This document shows, piece after piece, positions 21,406 to 33,560 of a DNA stretch of 64,000 bases (its first letter is position 1; each line of letters begins with the position of its first letter). The stretch comes from Daphnia pulex. Taxonomy: Eukaryota > Arthropoda > Branchiopoda > Diplostraca > Daphniidae. The DNA lies in NCBI RefSeq assembly GCF_021134715.1, contig NC_060019.1, forward strand, positions 3,658,001 through 3,722,000, written 5' to 3'. The notes under the pieces were generated by a model. It made no database searches. It was not told the DNA's origin and worked only from the letters and a program-made list of their open reading frames with translations. The position numbers and the translations under genes were made by a program.

Positions 21406-21433
21406 GCCTCAATGGAAGTAGCCCGCTTAGTTT
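21406..21433. repeat. 28-bp direct repeat, right flank of the inserted block
   Basis: Identical to 17,396-17,423. It continues into kinase exon sequence on its right side, showing that the block 17,424-21,405 splits one exon. Confidence 0.85.
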
Positions 21434-21528
21434 CGTCGATTTTCTGATCACGCTCATCCACAGTGTCACCACGCAAGAAGTATAGACACATGTGCCCTAA
21501 AGCTTCCATATCGTCTCGTCTGCTTTGA

Positions 21529-22119
21529 TTTTTTGTTTAATCAACATAACTTTTTGCCAGACCAAAACCTGTGTGGAAATAGGTTAAGTTGTTGGTTTCT
21601 TTAATCATCAGAAAGATAAACTTTTGCGGAAAACTTTACCGATTAGGTGGATGACGTCTTCCTTCTTTGTATGACTTCGGCCGACAAGAAAGTGTGAAGG
21701 TTTCACGTCACAGTGTATCAAATCGACACTGTGTACCATCTCCAATCTATCGATCTGTTATTTCGAAACGAGAACTCATTTAAAGATAAAAAAAATGCAT
21801 TAAATTAGAACAAATTGAAGATTCTTTACCGTCTGAAACGCAATCTTAAGGACAGTTTCCAATGAAAGTTTCCGACCACACAACTTAAAAAGATCTTCAA
21901 GGCTGGACCCCAGCAGCTCCATGGCCAGTGCGTTATACTTTTTGCCACACGTTCCAAAATAGTAAACCTCTGGTATTCCAGCTGAGGAAGAAAAGAATTA
22001 TTTTTAGTAAAAAATAGCCAAACTTTTCAAGTTTTAGTTTACTTATTAAACTGTGACGCCACATCATCCGATAGAAGTGATACTCCTTGTTGAGTAGGGG
22101 CGCCGCCGATTCAAGAGAC
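21529..22119 (-). repeat. Right arm of the 591-bp inverted repeat
   Basis: Pairs with 17,425-18,015 over 591 bp, exons and introns alike. Differences are few, for example near the intron at 17,785 and at AT versus TT after SYV. Confidence 0.85.
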
Positions 22120-22719
22120 TCCACTTTTATTGCCTGTTATGTATCCCTCCGCTAGATGGGAGCGCGTAAGCGGCTTCCGGCGGTGAGAGCGAGACGACGG
22201 CTCATCGAAGCCCTTCAGTTCAGTTCACGCTTTGTACAAGGCACTTGCAGTTCTCGAGACCTAGAATACATTTGTTTCTTCTTACAAGTCTCGTCGAACA
22301 AAACATTGCCACATATTCATTTGTGTCCTGTTTTTTCCTGGAAATAGAAAGAGGTTACATCGAAATAATTTCATAACAAAAGTCCCAAGGCTTAAATGCT
22401 CGAGGGAAACATTTTGGCATTCGTTATCAAAACCATATGAAAGACGCATGCTAACCTAATCTCAACTCGCCAAATCCAATCTTCTCCCCAACCTCGAAAT
22501 TGGATCCCAGCATTAACTTTAATTGCGAAGAGGTGGATGCCGTAGAACTGCTACATCGAGTCCTAGCACGTACAGCCGAGCTAGAAGACTGTTTCCCATC
22601 AGATCCTCCAGCAGAAGGTACGCCTGCAACTGCATTGTTTGATTCACCATCCACCTCTGCTGCTGAGCTGGGGGACTGCATGGGGGATTTTGTCTGCTCG
22701 ATAATCCCTGTAAATAAAT

Positions 22720-23990
22720 AGATAGAATTTTAGTTAACGAATTGATCACTAGAGAGCGAAAGGCAGACAACCGTTCTTTTCACGTTGACAAGGGTGTTGA
22801 GAGTAATAATAATGCCCAAATTCATTCTTTAAACTTTAAAGTTTAACTGATGAATTGAAAGTATCGTTAGGCTACAACGATGGGTTTTGTTTTTGTGATT
22901 TTTTTATTGCGCAAGTACCATGAATCAAAGAACGAATCGCGAATTTTGGTACAAATGCGGAAACACGGGAGCATCACAACCCCCTTCGCCTACCAAAAAG
23001 CACTGCACAATTCACATTATATTAGACAGTAGACACATCTTCATTTAAGTGTGTAGGCCTACCCACTTTTTTATGGGAAGTTTCATTTCCCCGCTTTTAA
23101 GGGTTATACGGTTAAGGGTTATATACTGCATGGGAATAGTACATTGACGGCTACTAAAAAAGAAATTAAACATGATAAACTCATTCAACCATGGAATGTG
23201 TTACGTAACTGGTGCTTGAATTGGAGGCCATAAAGTCATAGTCTGGTCACAACACAACACAAAGGTACAAACTCAAATTTACCTTCTCAAAATCAAAAAT
23301 GAAACCTGGCCGACGACAGTGTAACGATGAATTGGAGCGAATTTCTTTGGTCAATTGTGTCTCCGGACTGAAAGTGTGTTAAGGGGGAGTCGCCTATATG
23401 TAGTCGGGTGGCGGTCGTTTCAGAACGAACGACCAAAAGTGAGGCCCTTTTTCTCCGAAGCCAGGACGACTGTGCTTTGGGTTCGGCTTTTAATAATTGT
23501 TTCATCAACTTGTAATCGTTACATCAAATTTTAAAAAACGCCATTAAAAAGACCACGTTTTCTTCTATCGGAATACGTGAGATTGAATTCTAAAAACAAC
23601 AAAAACCGCTGCGTCAATTCACGACCGTCTTTTTCCGTTTTTCAAAAATGTGTGACGGTGAAAAAAAAGGTAAAACAATGGCAGCAGGTGTGTGTTCTGC
23701 TGCTGCTGTGTGTGAAAAGAGGGGCTGCATGTGGCTTTCTCAAATGCTGGGTGTGTGTGTGTCGAAACACACAAAAAACTTAAATGGCGACCTGGGGAGG
23801 TATGCAGCACCTGCTGTTCCTGCTAAGCTAACATTACTGGGAAGGAATCGTTGTCCACTAGCTGGCTTTAAAACAGGAAAATTTGAAAACGGTGGTGTTC
23901 AGAATGTTGACTGGCTTTCCAGAAACGGGAAAAGAATAAATGCCTGACGGGAAGAGAAAAAACACACGACTGATTGTTATCTAAAGTAAG
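22720..23990 (-). other. Large intron 1 of the kinase gene
   Basis: Lies between exon 2 (acceptor TTTATTTACAG at 22,708) and exon 1 (donor GTGAGC at 24,000). The open frames inside show no recognised domain. Confidence 0.5.
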
Positions 23991-24049
23991 TCAAGCTCAC
24001 CTTGTTCAATGTAGTGTGCCATTCCGAAAGTGGGAACCTGCAAGAGCAG

Positions 24050-24870
24050 CAAATGTAAAAAGAAAAGAAATCAACATTAAATGCCAGGCATGTACACAAC
24101 TAATGAATTGAAATCAAGTCTGTTGGAAATTTACCAGATGCCGAATTGCTCTGTATGCGTTACCAGATTCTCTGCGGCACAAAATGCCAAACAATCAAAC
24201 TGACGTAAAGTTAAAAGATCGAGGTCACCGTTTTCTGTGGCCTCTCTACATCCAGACCTGTCGACACATTCAAAAGTCGAGGGTTCTTATCGTAGTAGAA
24301 ACACGACGAAAAACTGTCGATCAAAACACGAAAACTTTGCAACAGAAAAAAAATAATTCAACACTAAACAAAGGGAGGAGGCCGACAGCCTAGTAGTAGA
24401 GGCTTTTTAGTAGAAAGTGGCTTTCAAGTCAACCACTATTTGTGAGATTGTAATTGCTGAGTGCTTAGAAGTTAGAATACATTTTTATTTTAACATTATT
24501 TCCGTCAATGTTTTAACGTTTTTTTTATACTTTTGAATGAATGAACGGACGGATTGACCCCGAGTAATTTTATGTGATCTTGTTGAGAGTTTGTGTCGTG
24601 TCTCAAGGCAGTGGCTGTTGGTGCCATTAGTGAAGGTGGGACTCTTCACCTAACTGTTATGGCAGCGAAAACTTTTGCATCACTTCTGTGTACGTTCTTC
24701 TTCGTCGGAAATCCAGCCGATCCCAACGTGACAATATTTTAGAAATCGATTTTGGACTTGGCATAGTTTAGTCCATAGTTTAGTAACACACCAAAAATCA
24801 TCAAGTTAGCAAAGGCAGTAACACTGAAAAGAGTACTGCACTCAGATAAAAAAAGACCACAACCTCAAGA
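24050..24870. other. Upstream region of the kinase gene
   Basis: Contains a possible untranslated exon near 24,130-24,185 with a GTAAAT donor. Further right it is AT-rich non-coding sequence. The word AGTCCATAGTTTAGTAA at 24,769-24,785 recurs in the foldback element at 27,636-28,985. Confidence 0.35.
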
Positions 24871-27205
24871 GAACTAGACCAACAAATATGATGTCCAAAA
24901 GAGGAAAATCCGGCGCACCATCCGGCCTAGTGAGGTGAAAATGGTAATGTTATTTCCATAAGGAGCAGAAAGCCAATATGTTTGCCGACGTCTACGTGGA
25001 AGTAAGCAGTGATTCAAACCTATCGAGGAAGTTCCTGAACTAAAGAGAGACTTTTGAAAAGCGGAAACAAAGCCAAATAGAAGAGGAAAGCCAAGTAAAC
25101 TCCGATCTGGAAGACTTATTCTCTCCACAAGAGCTAGCGGAGGCTTTTGAGGCCGCGAAAGATTCAACTCCAGGAGATGATAAAATCACAGTCCCCATGA
25201 TTCGCCACCTATCCAAGGCAGCAAAATAGACGCTAATGAAACTAGTAAACAAATCTTGGGTGTGTGTCATCTCTCCCGTCTGAATGGAAGCACTCGCTGG
25301 TGGACCGGATTGTCAAACCGGGGAAACCACCTATACAGAGCCGTCCTCCTACCGACCGATGTCCCTGACGTCCCGCGTATGCAAGCTATTGGAAAGAATT
25401 GTTTTACAAGTTCGAGTCCCTTTCTCCCCCCCCCGTTTCCACCTACGTGGAGTTGTTGAATTCTCATAAGCGTAGGGGAGGAAGGGAGGGGGAAGAAGCG
25501 GAAGGGAGGAGGCGGGTGAAATTGGAGGGAAGTTTGGGATTAGAACGGATAAAAATAAAATCTGTTTTCAATTAAGAATGGACTACAATGAACCTGAAGC
25601 GAAAAATCTGGAAATCAATACTGATATAGAGCTTGATAATCTCTTCATTTCGAAGTTGATCGCGCCGTGCTAGCTCAACCCGTTCTATAGTTATAACCCT
25701 TTAAAGTACCGTAATTTACATAGTACTCTTCGGAGCGTTCCTAACCTTAGGGCTCTTTCAAAACCCTACCCTTCCCTTGAATTGAAAATAAAAAATGACT
25801 CAATCTTACCTCTAATGTCTACGTAAAAGAAATCGTTGCATTCCGACGAAAATTGTATTTTTGGGAACGCCGAGAAAAAATGCCTTTTTCCATATGGTTC
25901 TCTCGCGCGTTCCCAAATTTAGGTAGGTAATTTACTACTGTCTGATCGGCAAAAAAATGTGTGTTCGATTTGGCCACCCCAACAACAAAGGCAAATTGTG
26001 GACTCTATTTGAGCAAAGGCCATAAGAGTGTGCCTCAGCTTACCAAGAGAAACCGCAAATGACGCTCTACGAATTTAAAGAGGTGAGATGGCCCTTAGCT
26101 TAAGGAGAAACCTCACAGCAGCAAAGTATCTCTTAAGAATCCGTTTCCAATCCGGCTTTTCACTGATAGAGAGATAGACAAGCCGTGGTTCGAAAGGGAA
26201 TGGAATCAAGAGTCCTCATTCATTGAAAGAGCCTCCCAATTCATCGAGGAAGCAGGGATCGACTTAAAAGCTACCGACAAATTCCACGTCTACACCAAAC
26301 CACCGTGGCAGATGACATATCCCGAGATCGTTACAGCTCCCACCAATACAGCGGAGGAAAAATTATTTATGGAAAAGAGGTTGGGAGAACACACCCATTT
26401 CTTCACTGACGCAACAAGAAGACGGGATGGAAGCTGCAGAGCGGCATTCGTAATCCAACGGATGGCAATAAAAGAAATTTGCCCACTCGGGAAAATTGAG
26501 CCGACGGAGGAAGGAGAACTGACAGTCTATACTACATCTATACGGCGACAAAGTGGGTGGAGCAAAACGTCACCGAAAGGCCGTAATAATCAATAATGCA
26601 CGAATAAAGGCCGGTCTTAAGAAAAAATCTCGTCAACCACAGTGAGGCAGACCTCCACAACCGCAAGATGCATCCAGAGCATGTGGAAGTGAACAACAGA
26701 AGCAGCCACCTAACATTCGCATGTATCAAAGGTCACTTCAGCATTAGGAGTAACGAAGAGGTGGACAGGGCAGTCAAACTGCAAGCCGAGTTCCCAGAAA
26801 TCGTGAGCATCAGGCCATCGGTAGCTACACAAAAAAGGCTAGACAAGCACGCCAAGAAAATGTGGCAAAGGCAGTGGTCATCGCCAAAAGCCACAACCAG
26901 TAAGTTCTATGTAAAAAACTTCTCAACCGCGCTTCTCTGCCCAGCTTTTTTCAGGGAATTGAGAGCCGAGCAAGTGTCCCTCTCCAAAATTCGACTTGAC
27001 AAGCTTAACCTTTACCACAAGTTATTTAATAAGGAAACATGTACTAATGGAAAAAAGAAAGAAAAGACACATACAAGAGTATATTTCAGAAAACGCGAGA
27101 AAAAATATCCCTGGCTACCCTCTAAATTTCCAAATCAAAGAAACCCGAAGAGATTCACTTTTATTCGAGAATTTTGTTTCAGTGATCGTGTAGCTGTTCT
27201 GAGTT
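24870..27205 (+). mobile_element. LINE copy A1 with internal rearrangement
   Basis: Reads, in broken frames, a reverse-transcriptase N-terminal segment (DLFSPQELAEAFEAAKDSTP, then DDKITVPMIRHL and YRPMSLTSRVCKLLE at 25,100-25,410). After a C run come about 840 bp that are not reverse transcriptase, then RNase H-like sequence (FFTDATRRRDGSCRAAFVIQ at 26,390-26,450; FACIKGHFSIRSNEEVDRA at 26,715-26,770) and a C-terminal tail to about 27,130. The catalytic core of the reverse transcriptase is missing. The order RT then RNase H fits I/Jockey-type LINEs. The same internal join occurs in the copy at 41,560-43,720. Confidence 0.7.
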
Positions 27206-27635
27206 AATTGCTGTACAAAATTTGATCAAATAAATCTTATGTGATGCGACAATTGCTGCCCTCATCAATAAACTGACCTATAAAGAAGATCATATAAAAA
27301 ATTGTTTTTTTTTTAATATTTTATTTAGTTCCAACATAAGTGTAGTGTGATTAATAACCTCCGTCCTGAGTGCTGACTTTGTAAACATTGGTAAACATCG
27401 GCTATGTCACTGATTCTTTATTTGGTCTTTCGGTAAGTTTTTTAATATCGTAGATTTCCAAAGACATATTGTCATTAGGATTCATCCAAAAATATTTTGG
27501 GCATAATTTTGACATTTTTAATCATTAACTTTGGGCGAGCCGAAAAGCCATAAGAATTCATCCATTGATTAAAATATTAACTTTGATGTGTTGTCCTGCC
27601 ACTTTGATTACAGTCTATCCTTAATTCGGGTGTTA

Positions 27636-28985
27636 CTAAACTATGGAATTGGACAGTCCAAAATGGACTACTAAAATATGGACTTCGATCTAAAATTATG
27701 GACTTCACCAGATGGCGCTGCCAGTCCGAAAGCATGGACTTAGGGACCTAAAATATGGACTTTGTCCTAAAACTATGGACTTCACTTCATGGCGTTTCCA
27801 GTATTTAGGTATGGATTTTGGTGCCTAAAAAGTGCACTTATTGGCCTACCACCTAATATGTGCTAATATGCTTATATGAACTTTCCCAAATTACACACGG
27901 AAATTTAAGTATTATAGATTTTTAAATATTTGAGAAGACACATACATTTTACAGAATTTCCAAGTTTATTTTTTGAATCGTTTAATACCAAGTAAATACG
28001 TATCACGCATAACAAACAACTGTTGTCAAAGCAAAAAAGTTTTATAATTCTTGATTTGAGAAAAGAAATAACACAAAATATTTTAACGTTTAAATGTAAA
28101 ATGAGCGGTACCAGGGCACTTTTTTGCACTTGATGGCAGATTCGGGTAAGTTCTCGCATTCCTGATGGAAATATTCTTTGCAATTGTTGCACTGATGTAT
28201 CATAACGTGAATTTTTTAGGAAGGAGTTCATGAACTCCAAAATCGGGCATTCGACAAACTAAGAACAGGGGAATGGAGATTTTTTCATTGGTCTCTAATT
28301 TGAACGCGTTCGGAGTCCTTTGGTCGGAAAAGGAATGATTGAAAATGAGGAAAATGAAAACAAAACGGCTGAAACCAATTTGAACAACAGCTTCACAAGT
28401 GGGCATTTAAAATTTATTTAAAAAAGGTTAACAGAAACTTATGAAAAAAATATTAAATTAAAATTTGGTATTAAAATTTTGAGATATTTGAATAAACAAT
28501 AGAAAATATAGTGGCCACCGCTTAAGCCTTTTCTGCGTGCGCAACTTTTCCCGTTATTATATGTCCGCATCAGTCAGCATTTTGTAGCAGGTTAGATCTT
28601 AGATTTATAAAAGCAAATTGGTATTTTTTTCTAGTTGTCTGGGTAATTTAATTTAATACGTTTTATGCTAGCAGACTTAATAACATGCTACGAAAAAATG
28701 GCTTAACTAAATAAAAAAGGGTGGAAATATGCTTATTTTTGCCTTATAATGCACAACATATGAATTTCGTACATCTACATGAATTTTATACATACAGGAA
28801 TGATAAATATACAATCGTTAGCGGGCAGTTTAACCAAAACTCCAGTTGATTGATTTGGATAAAGTCCATACTTTCCAGGAAAAGTCCATAGTTTAGTAAT
28901 ATGGCCATTGGTGAGGCGTTCAAGTTCTAAAATATGGACTTTGACAGGCAGCGCCATCTGGTGAAGTCCATAGTTTTAGATACAG
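27636..28985. mobile_element. Foldback-type element rich in TATGGACT words
   Basis: A 34-bp segment (27,689-27,722) including ATGGACTTCACCAGATGGCG recurs inverted at 28,947-28,980 with one mismatch. Around both arms the word ATGGACTT or its complement recurs many times (27,636-27,800; 28,855-28,975). The AT-rich interior (27,860-28,850) has no transposase. The outer limits are not defined by a target duplication I can see. Confidence 0.6.
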
Positions 28986-31215
28986 ATATATTTTAGACAC
29001 TGGAAGTGATAGAGGAGAAGGCCCGCTTCTGGTCAGTGTGGTTCGGGTCCAGTGTTAAAGTTGTATACATCTGAATATCATCAGAATACAGTTGATCCGA
29101 GACACCGCGCCTCATTGAAATGGCATAAATAGGGCTTTTGTAGAGGGTGAAAAGAACGGGTCCAAGTACGGACCCCTGGGGCACACCGAAAAGAAGAAGA
29201 ACAGCAGCAGACCATACACCAGAAATACAGATAAACTGGAGGCGACCAGTCAAGTACGACTCAAACCAGGAGAGAACAGTGCCTGAAAGGTAAGAGCACT
29301 CAGACGACCCAACAAAATACCGTGATCCACAGTGTCGAATGCAGCACTCTGGTCAAGTAAGGTCAGCACAGCAGCATCGCCATTATCCAACACTAGTAGG
29401 AGATCATTAACAACTTTGAGTAAAGCCTCAGTTGAATGATCCGACCTATAGGCCGACTGCACTGGGACAAAGAGATTACATTTTATCAAATGACTAGTGA
29501 GCTGCCGACACACCACCCGCTCAACCAGTTTAGACATGAAGAACAGAAAGGATACAGGACGGTAGTTGTTGAGATAATCCGAGCAGAGAGAGGGTCTTTT
29601 CAAGAGGGGAGTAACATAGGCTATCTTAATCTCATCTGGAAAAACTCCTTGGGAAATTGACACGTTGGACACTTAAGGTAATAGGCACAGAAAAAATTCA
29701 GCAAATTTCTTCAAGAGCGGGATTGGAATAGGATCACGGAAAGAAGAATTGGAGGGACAAGCTTTAATAAATGATTCAATTTCAGATACCAAGACCCTTT
29801 CAAACGAGGAAAATGGGGTAACGTTCACAGGTACATCAGCAGCCGGATGACAGTTGCGAGATGCATCTAGGGCAGATCGAATGTCAGTAACCTTCTTGCA
29901 GAAGTGATCACTGAAGCAGCCCACCAAATCTTGCAAAGATCTACGACGGGAAAGTTTAGAGTCAGGTTTTTTCAAAAGGAATGAATCCACCACTTTAAAG
30001 AGGGATAGCTTCTCAGATGTTTTAGCTATCTCTCTGTTGAGATACGCCACCTTCTCTCGATCAAGAAGCCTACGCTTCTTCTTGTTGAGGTCTCTCACAA
30101 TTTGTCTATCGACTTCCAAACCAATACCACTCTTCTAACGATTTCTCCACCGACGCTCGCTGGCTTTTGCCTCCCTATGCACAGCTAGCACCTTTTCCGA
30201 CAGCCATGGATTAGCTGGCCTGAAAACAGCCATTTTGGTGCGAACAGGAGCATGAGCATCAGGGAGAGACGACAAGTCGCCATTGTATTGAGACACTAGG
30301 CCATCAATGGTGGAAGACGGCGATGAGAAGACAGGAAGAGCCAGCATATCAGAGAGGAATCTTTCAGAGTCGATTTTGTTTACTTCACGATAAATGACTT
30401 TCTTCGTAGGCCGACCCGGTCGGTGCACTTTTACATTAGAATTGACTGCAATGTGATCAAAAATTAGCTCAGTATTGTTACAACGAGTGATAACATTCTC
30501 AGAGTCGCGAGTGATGACCAGGTCGAGTGTGTGATTGCCATAAAGATGAGTTGCAACGTGAACTTGCTGGGAAAGACCAAAGGAATTAAGAAGAGAGAAA
30601 AACTTGTTCGCCTTAGGATTACCAGGATTGCCAACATGGATGTTAAAATCACCCACCATCAACATCTTGCCAGGAGATAACATCCGAAGTTGGAGAAAAT
30701 CAGCAAAGTCTTTGAGGAACTGACCATCACTGCATCTAGATGACTGAGATGAAGGGTGGTAGATCATGACAAGGTGTATGCAAACAGAGTTGCAATGAAG
30801 ACGGACGGCCATGTAATCGAAGGAAGACGCAGAAAATCCCGTCGAAGCCATTTCAGCACGGAGAGACGAACGGTAAATAAGCGCCATGCCACCACCACGT
30901 TTGCCCACTCTTGGAGTATGAACAGCATTTATAACCGGCCGGGCAGACGTTCAATAAATCATCTTAGCCATGATCAGAAGAGAGCCATGTCTCGGTAACC
31001 GTCAGAAATTCCAAGTCATTCGAAATAATGTGATGCGAGATGACATTTGATCGTTCGGACATAGACCTTGCATTGACGAGGGAAAAAGGCAGGAATTTCA
31101 GAAATGTCCTTTGTTTTCTCTTCGGCAGGCCGGCTCGGACACCACGCGGAGTTGGACGTTTGACATGAGGCGAAACCTTGCATGCACAGCTCACGGGCGA
31201 TGCCAAGATCTAAAA
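28986..31215 (-). mobile_element. L2/CR1-type LINE, ORF2 relic
   Basis: On the minus strand the order is endonuclease (LTVTETWLSSDHG, then GGGMALIYRSSLRAEM and LMVGDFNIHV with THLYGNHTLDLVI, 31,200-30,135), linker, and reverse transcriptase (29,672-28,993). The latter has YRPVSFLFFMSKLVERVV, TLLDQSAAFDTVDHGILL and GVPQGSVLGPVLFTLY. The polymerase motif reads LYSDDIQMY where YADD is usual. At least three frame changes or stops break the protein (near 30,130, 29,672 and 29,260). No RNase H is present, as expected for L2/CR1. The 3' end stops at about 28,990 against the foldback element. It is a dead copy. Confidence 0.8.
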
Positions 31216-31218
31216 CTT

Positions 31219-32065
31219 CTAGATCTGTTTCAAGATCCAACCATCTGTTAACAATGGCCTCTCCTTCTCGGCCATTTTAAATTTCGGGTATGATAGTTTC
31301 ACGACTAGTAATCGATAAGTCGGCAAACGGAGAAGAGATGTCCTGAACCTGCCGCTGTGTCGCGTTTTTTTATATTCTAGCCCTCCGTTTGCACAAATAT
31401 CAATTTGGAGATGTGGCAAGCATTTTGAATTAGCTCTACAACTTTCTGTTGTTTGGGCGGTGATAGAATCCCAGCTCTTTTTTACCAAGCGGGCAGCGTT
31501 TAAAAAGTTTGCTGGACAGCCAAAGCGAAGGTCTTTACTACCCTTTTTAGCCTAAGTAGTAAGAAATTCGATGATATAACGCCAAAAGAGTTTGCATTAC
31601 CTCGCTTTAGCTTGGCCTCGTCGAAATTGTCATAAGCCTTGACACCCTCACTCAACATTTCACTTTTGTAAAGTGTTTTAAAAGTTGGAATGATGCCTTC
31701 ATCTAAAGGTAAGGTAGACTGACGAAGTTTTATGGGCAAGAAAAAGATCTCCACTTGGCCAGTTGGATAAAACAGAGTAGGGTAATGCCCAGAGCAATTG
31801 TCCATAAGCAAGGCAATGGGTTCTTTTCTACATTTTCTTTTTATTGGTAATAGTATATCAAGCCGTCTCCCGGTCTACCCAAGCATTTCGCTGTCGTGTG
31901 ACGTACGGAATAGGGCAGGGCATCACGAAAACAGTATTGATTTTTTGAGGTGCCAACGATTAGGGAGAAGAGACCCACCCTGGACAATCCCGCCAAAACC
32001 ATAATATCTTTTAAATTTTTAGCTAAATAAAAAAAATACAAAAGATTACTCTTAGCTTTAGGCAT
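31219..32065 (-). pseudogene. pogo/Tigger-type DDE transposase, C-terminal part
   Basis: Reads VGLFSLIVGTSKN, then after a stop ALLMDNCSGHYPTLFYPTGQ, VEIFFLPI, LPLDEGIIPTFKTLYKSEM and LVKKSWDSITAQTTESC. DNCSGH and 'LDEGII.TFK' are hallmarks of the DDE_1 transposase family (pogo, Tigger, jerky) that move or are domesticated as CENP-B-like proteins. Frame breaks at about 31,815 and 31,500 and no N-terminal DNA-binding region show that it is a relic. The L2-like LINE abuts its 3' end. Confidence 0.7.
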
Positions 32066-32069
32066 CTCC

Positions 32070-33300
32070 TGTATTTGTTATTTATTTTTTACTCGACTAT
32101 GGTACTGTACTTTTCTGGACAGTGGTAGGGTAAAAAATAGACAGGTATCTGTACAAGGTTAGACAGGGTCTTTTAAAGGTGATAGAAATAAGTAAAAAAT
32201 CTGAAAAAAATGTAAAATGGAGGGAATAGTATAATAAAATTATTAATTTTTTGACAAAATTGTCGTTTGCCCGATTTATATCAAATTACGCTGTCTTGTA
32301 TATTAAAACTTATGTATATAATACAATCATTTGATAGCCCTTTTTCCCGTGTATTTAAATCTTTTTTCAAACCTAAATTTGGTTTTGAAGTTATTTTAAT
32401 ATAATTTTAAAGTAAAACGTCTTTTTTCTCTTTCTCTAAAAAGATGGTGGGGCATTTTAGGACAGAACAATTTTCATGATTTAAAGATGCAAAAAAAAAG
32501 TAATTTTGAAAAAAAATTGGTACTATTCAAAACAAGAAATCAATTTTCTTTCGAATTTTTTAATTACAAATTTGAAGACGATGTTTAAAAATTAAGAAAT
32601 AAGAAAGTTTAGAAAAAGTTTAACTATTTGCTACTCGACTGCAGTGACGTGGAAAATCGTCTGCTAAAGCCACGCTCATTGTCTCATTGGCAAAAATACC
32701 CCGTTTTCCCTGTACCAGTATTACCCCCCCCCCCCCAAAAAAAAAAAGAAATATATTTCTACATTTGATTTAATTTCAACTAAACAAAGTAACGTAGCAA
32801 AAAAACCAAAACGACATTCAACGCATTGGCTTTTTAACCACTATGTTAGGTTTCTCATTTTCGTTAACATCTCAGGGGTATCTCAATTATAAGAGGCCAC
32901 TGGGAGAAAAAATTCCGTCAGAAAAAAAAATTTTTTAAAGAAAACTTTTTTAAATATAGCTCCCACAATTTTCGTTACTTTTCATAAAGGCAAGCACAAA
33001 AATCCACAAATGACCCGCTCTACCCTAAGCAGAGTGAGAGAGACTATGGTGAAACGACGCTGTAGGAATTCTTCATAAGGCTTCGTCATGTTTTCCAGCA
33101 TTTTCACAAAGTTGATATCACGTAACGAAGTTATAGATCACGTGATTTTGTGATTTGGGGACGCCCACATAATAGTTCTCTCTAATCTGCAAGGCTGCCA
33201 CCACGCGTAGCCTTACGTCAACATAGTCAAGAAGCCTCATGACTGGTAATTTATCTAGAGAATGTCTCTTTCAAATACTTTGAAACTAAAATATTAAAGA
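32070..33300. other. Non-coding AT-rich stretch
   Basis: No coding sequence or terminal repeat recognised. C/A homopolymer run at 32,725-32,747. Confidence 0.45.
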
Positions 33301-33317
33301 AAAACTTGTTTCCTTTG

Positions 33318-33560
33318 TGGTATTAGTTATTTAAATGAAAACAAAAGAATTGTTAAATTTGCTGTACCTAAGAACACCTTTTGCAGTTGGAAATTAATCC
33401 TTCCTGAAATGAAGCAAGCATCGTTACTGTGTGAAAATCATTTTGATGAGACAGATATTGTAAAAGGGTTTTCAGGTGGCAAATATTTTCATCCCTATGA
33501 AAGATGGAGGTTAAGCTCTTCTGCTGTTCCTAAACATCACTTGGGTATTACAATTGTTAC
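33318..33560 (+). CDS. THAP-type zinc finger fragment
   Basis: Reads ...CSWKLILPEMKQASLLCENH F, then RWRLSSSAVPKHHLG. The LC..HF motif and the AVP-type end define the C2CH THAP DNA-binding domain used by P-element-type transposases and by host THAP proteins. The start of the domain (first C.x.C) is not seen in the same frame. The link to sequence downstream (33,600-34,560) is unclear. Confidence 0.55.

Larger units (their letters stand above)
21406..24022 (-). pseudogene. Casein kinase 1 gamma-like, 5' exons, catalytically altered
   Basis: Exon 1 (24,022-24,001) starts MAHYIEQ. Exon 2 (22,707-22,456) is serine-rich, then LKLMLGSNFEVGEKIGFGEL, a shortened glycine loop. A degenerate exon near 22,328 reads about GKNRT...NEYVAM with a frameshift. 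Then come 22,133-22,043, 21,981-21,830 ([27 protein letters not shown]), 21,754-21,640 (IHCDVKPSHFLVGR, HTKKEDVIHLI) and 21,568-21,406. CK1 gamma is a membrane-associated Ser/Thr kinase of Wnt signalling. Here the catalytic loop is HCDVKPSH (RDVKPEN expected) and DFG reads GFG. A TAA follows SYVD, and the activation segment up to QSRRDD is missing. A catalytically dead paralogue turning into a pseudogene is the best reading. Confidence 0.75.
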
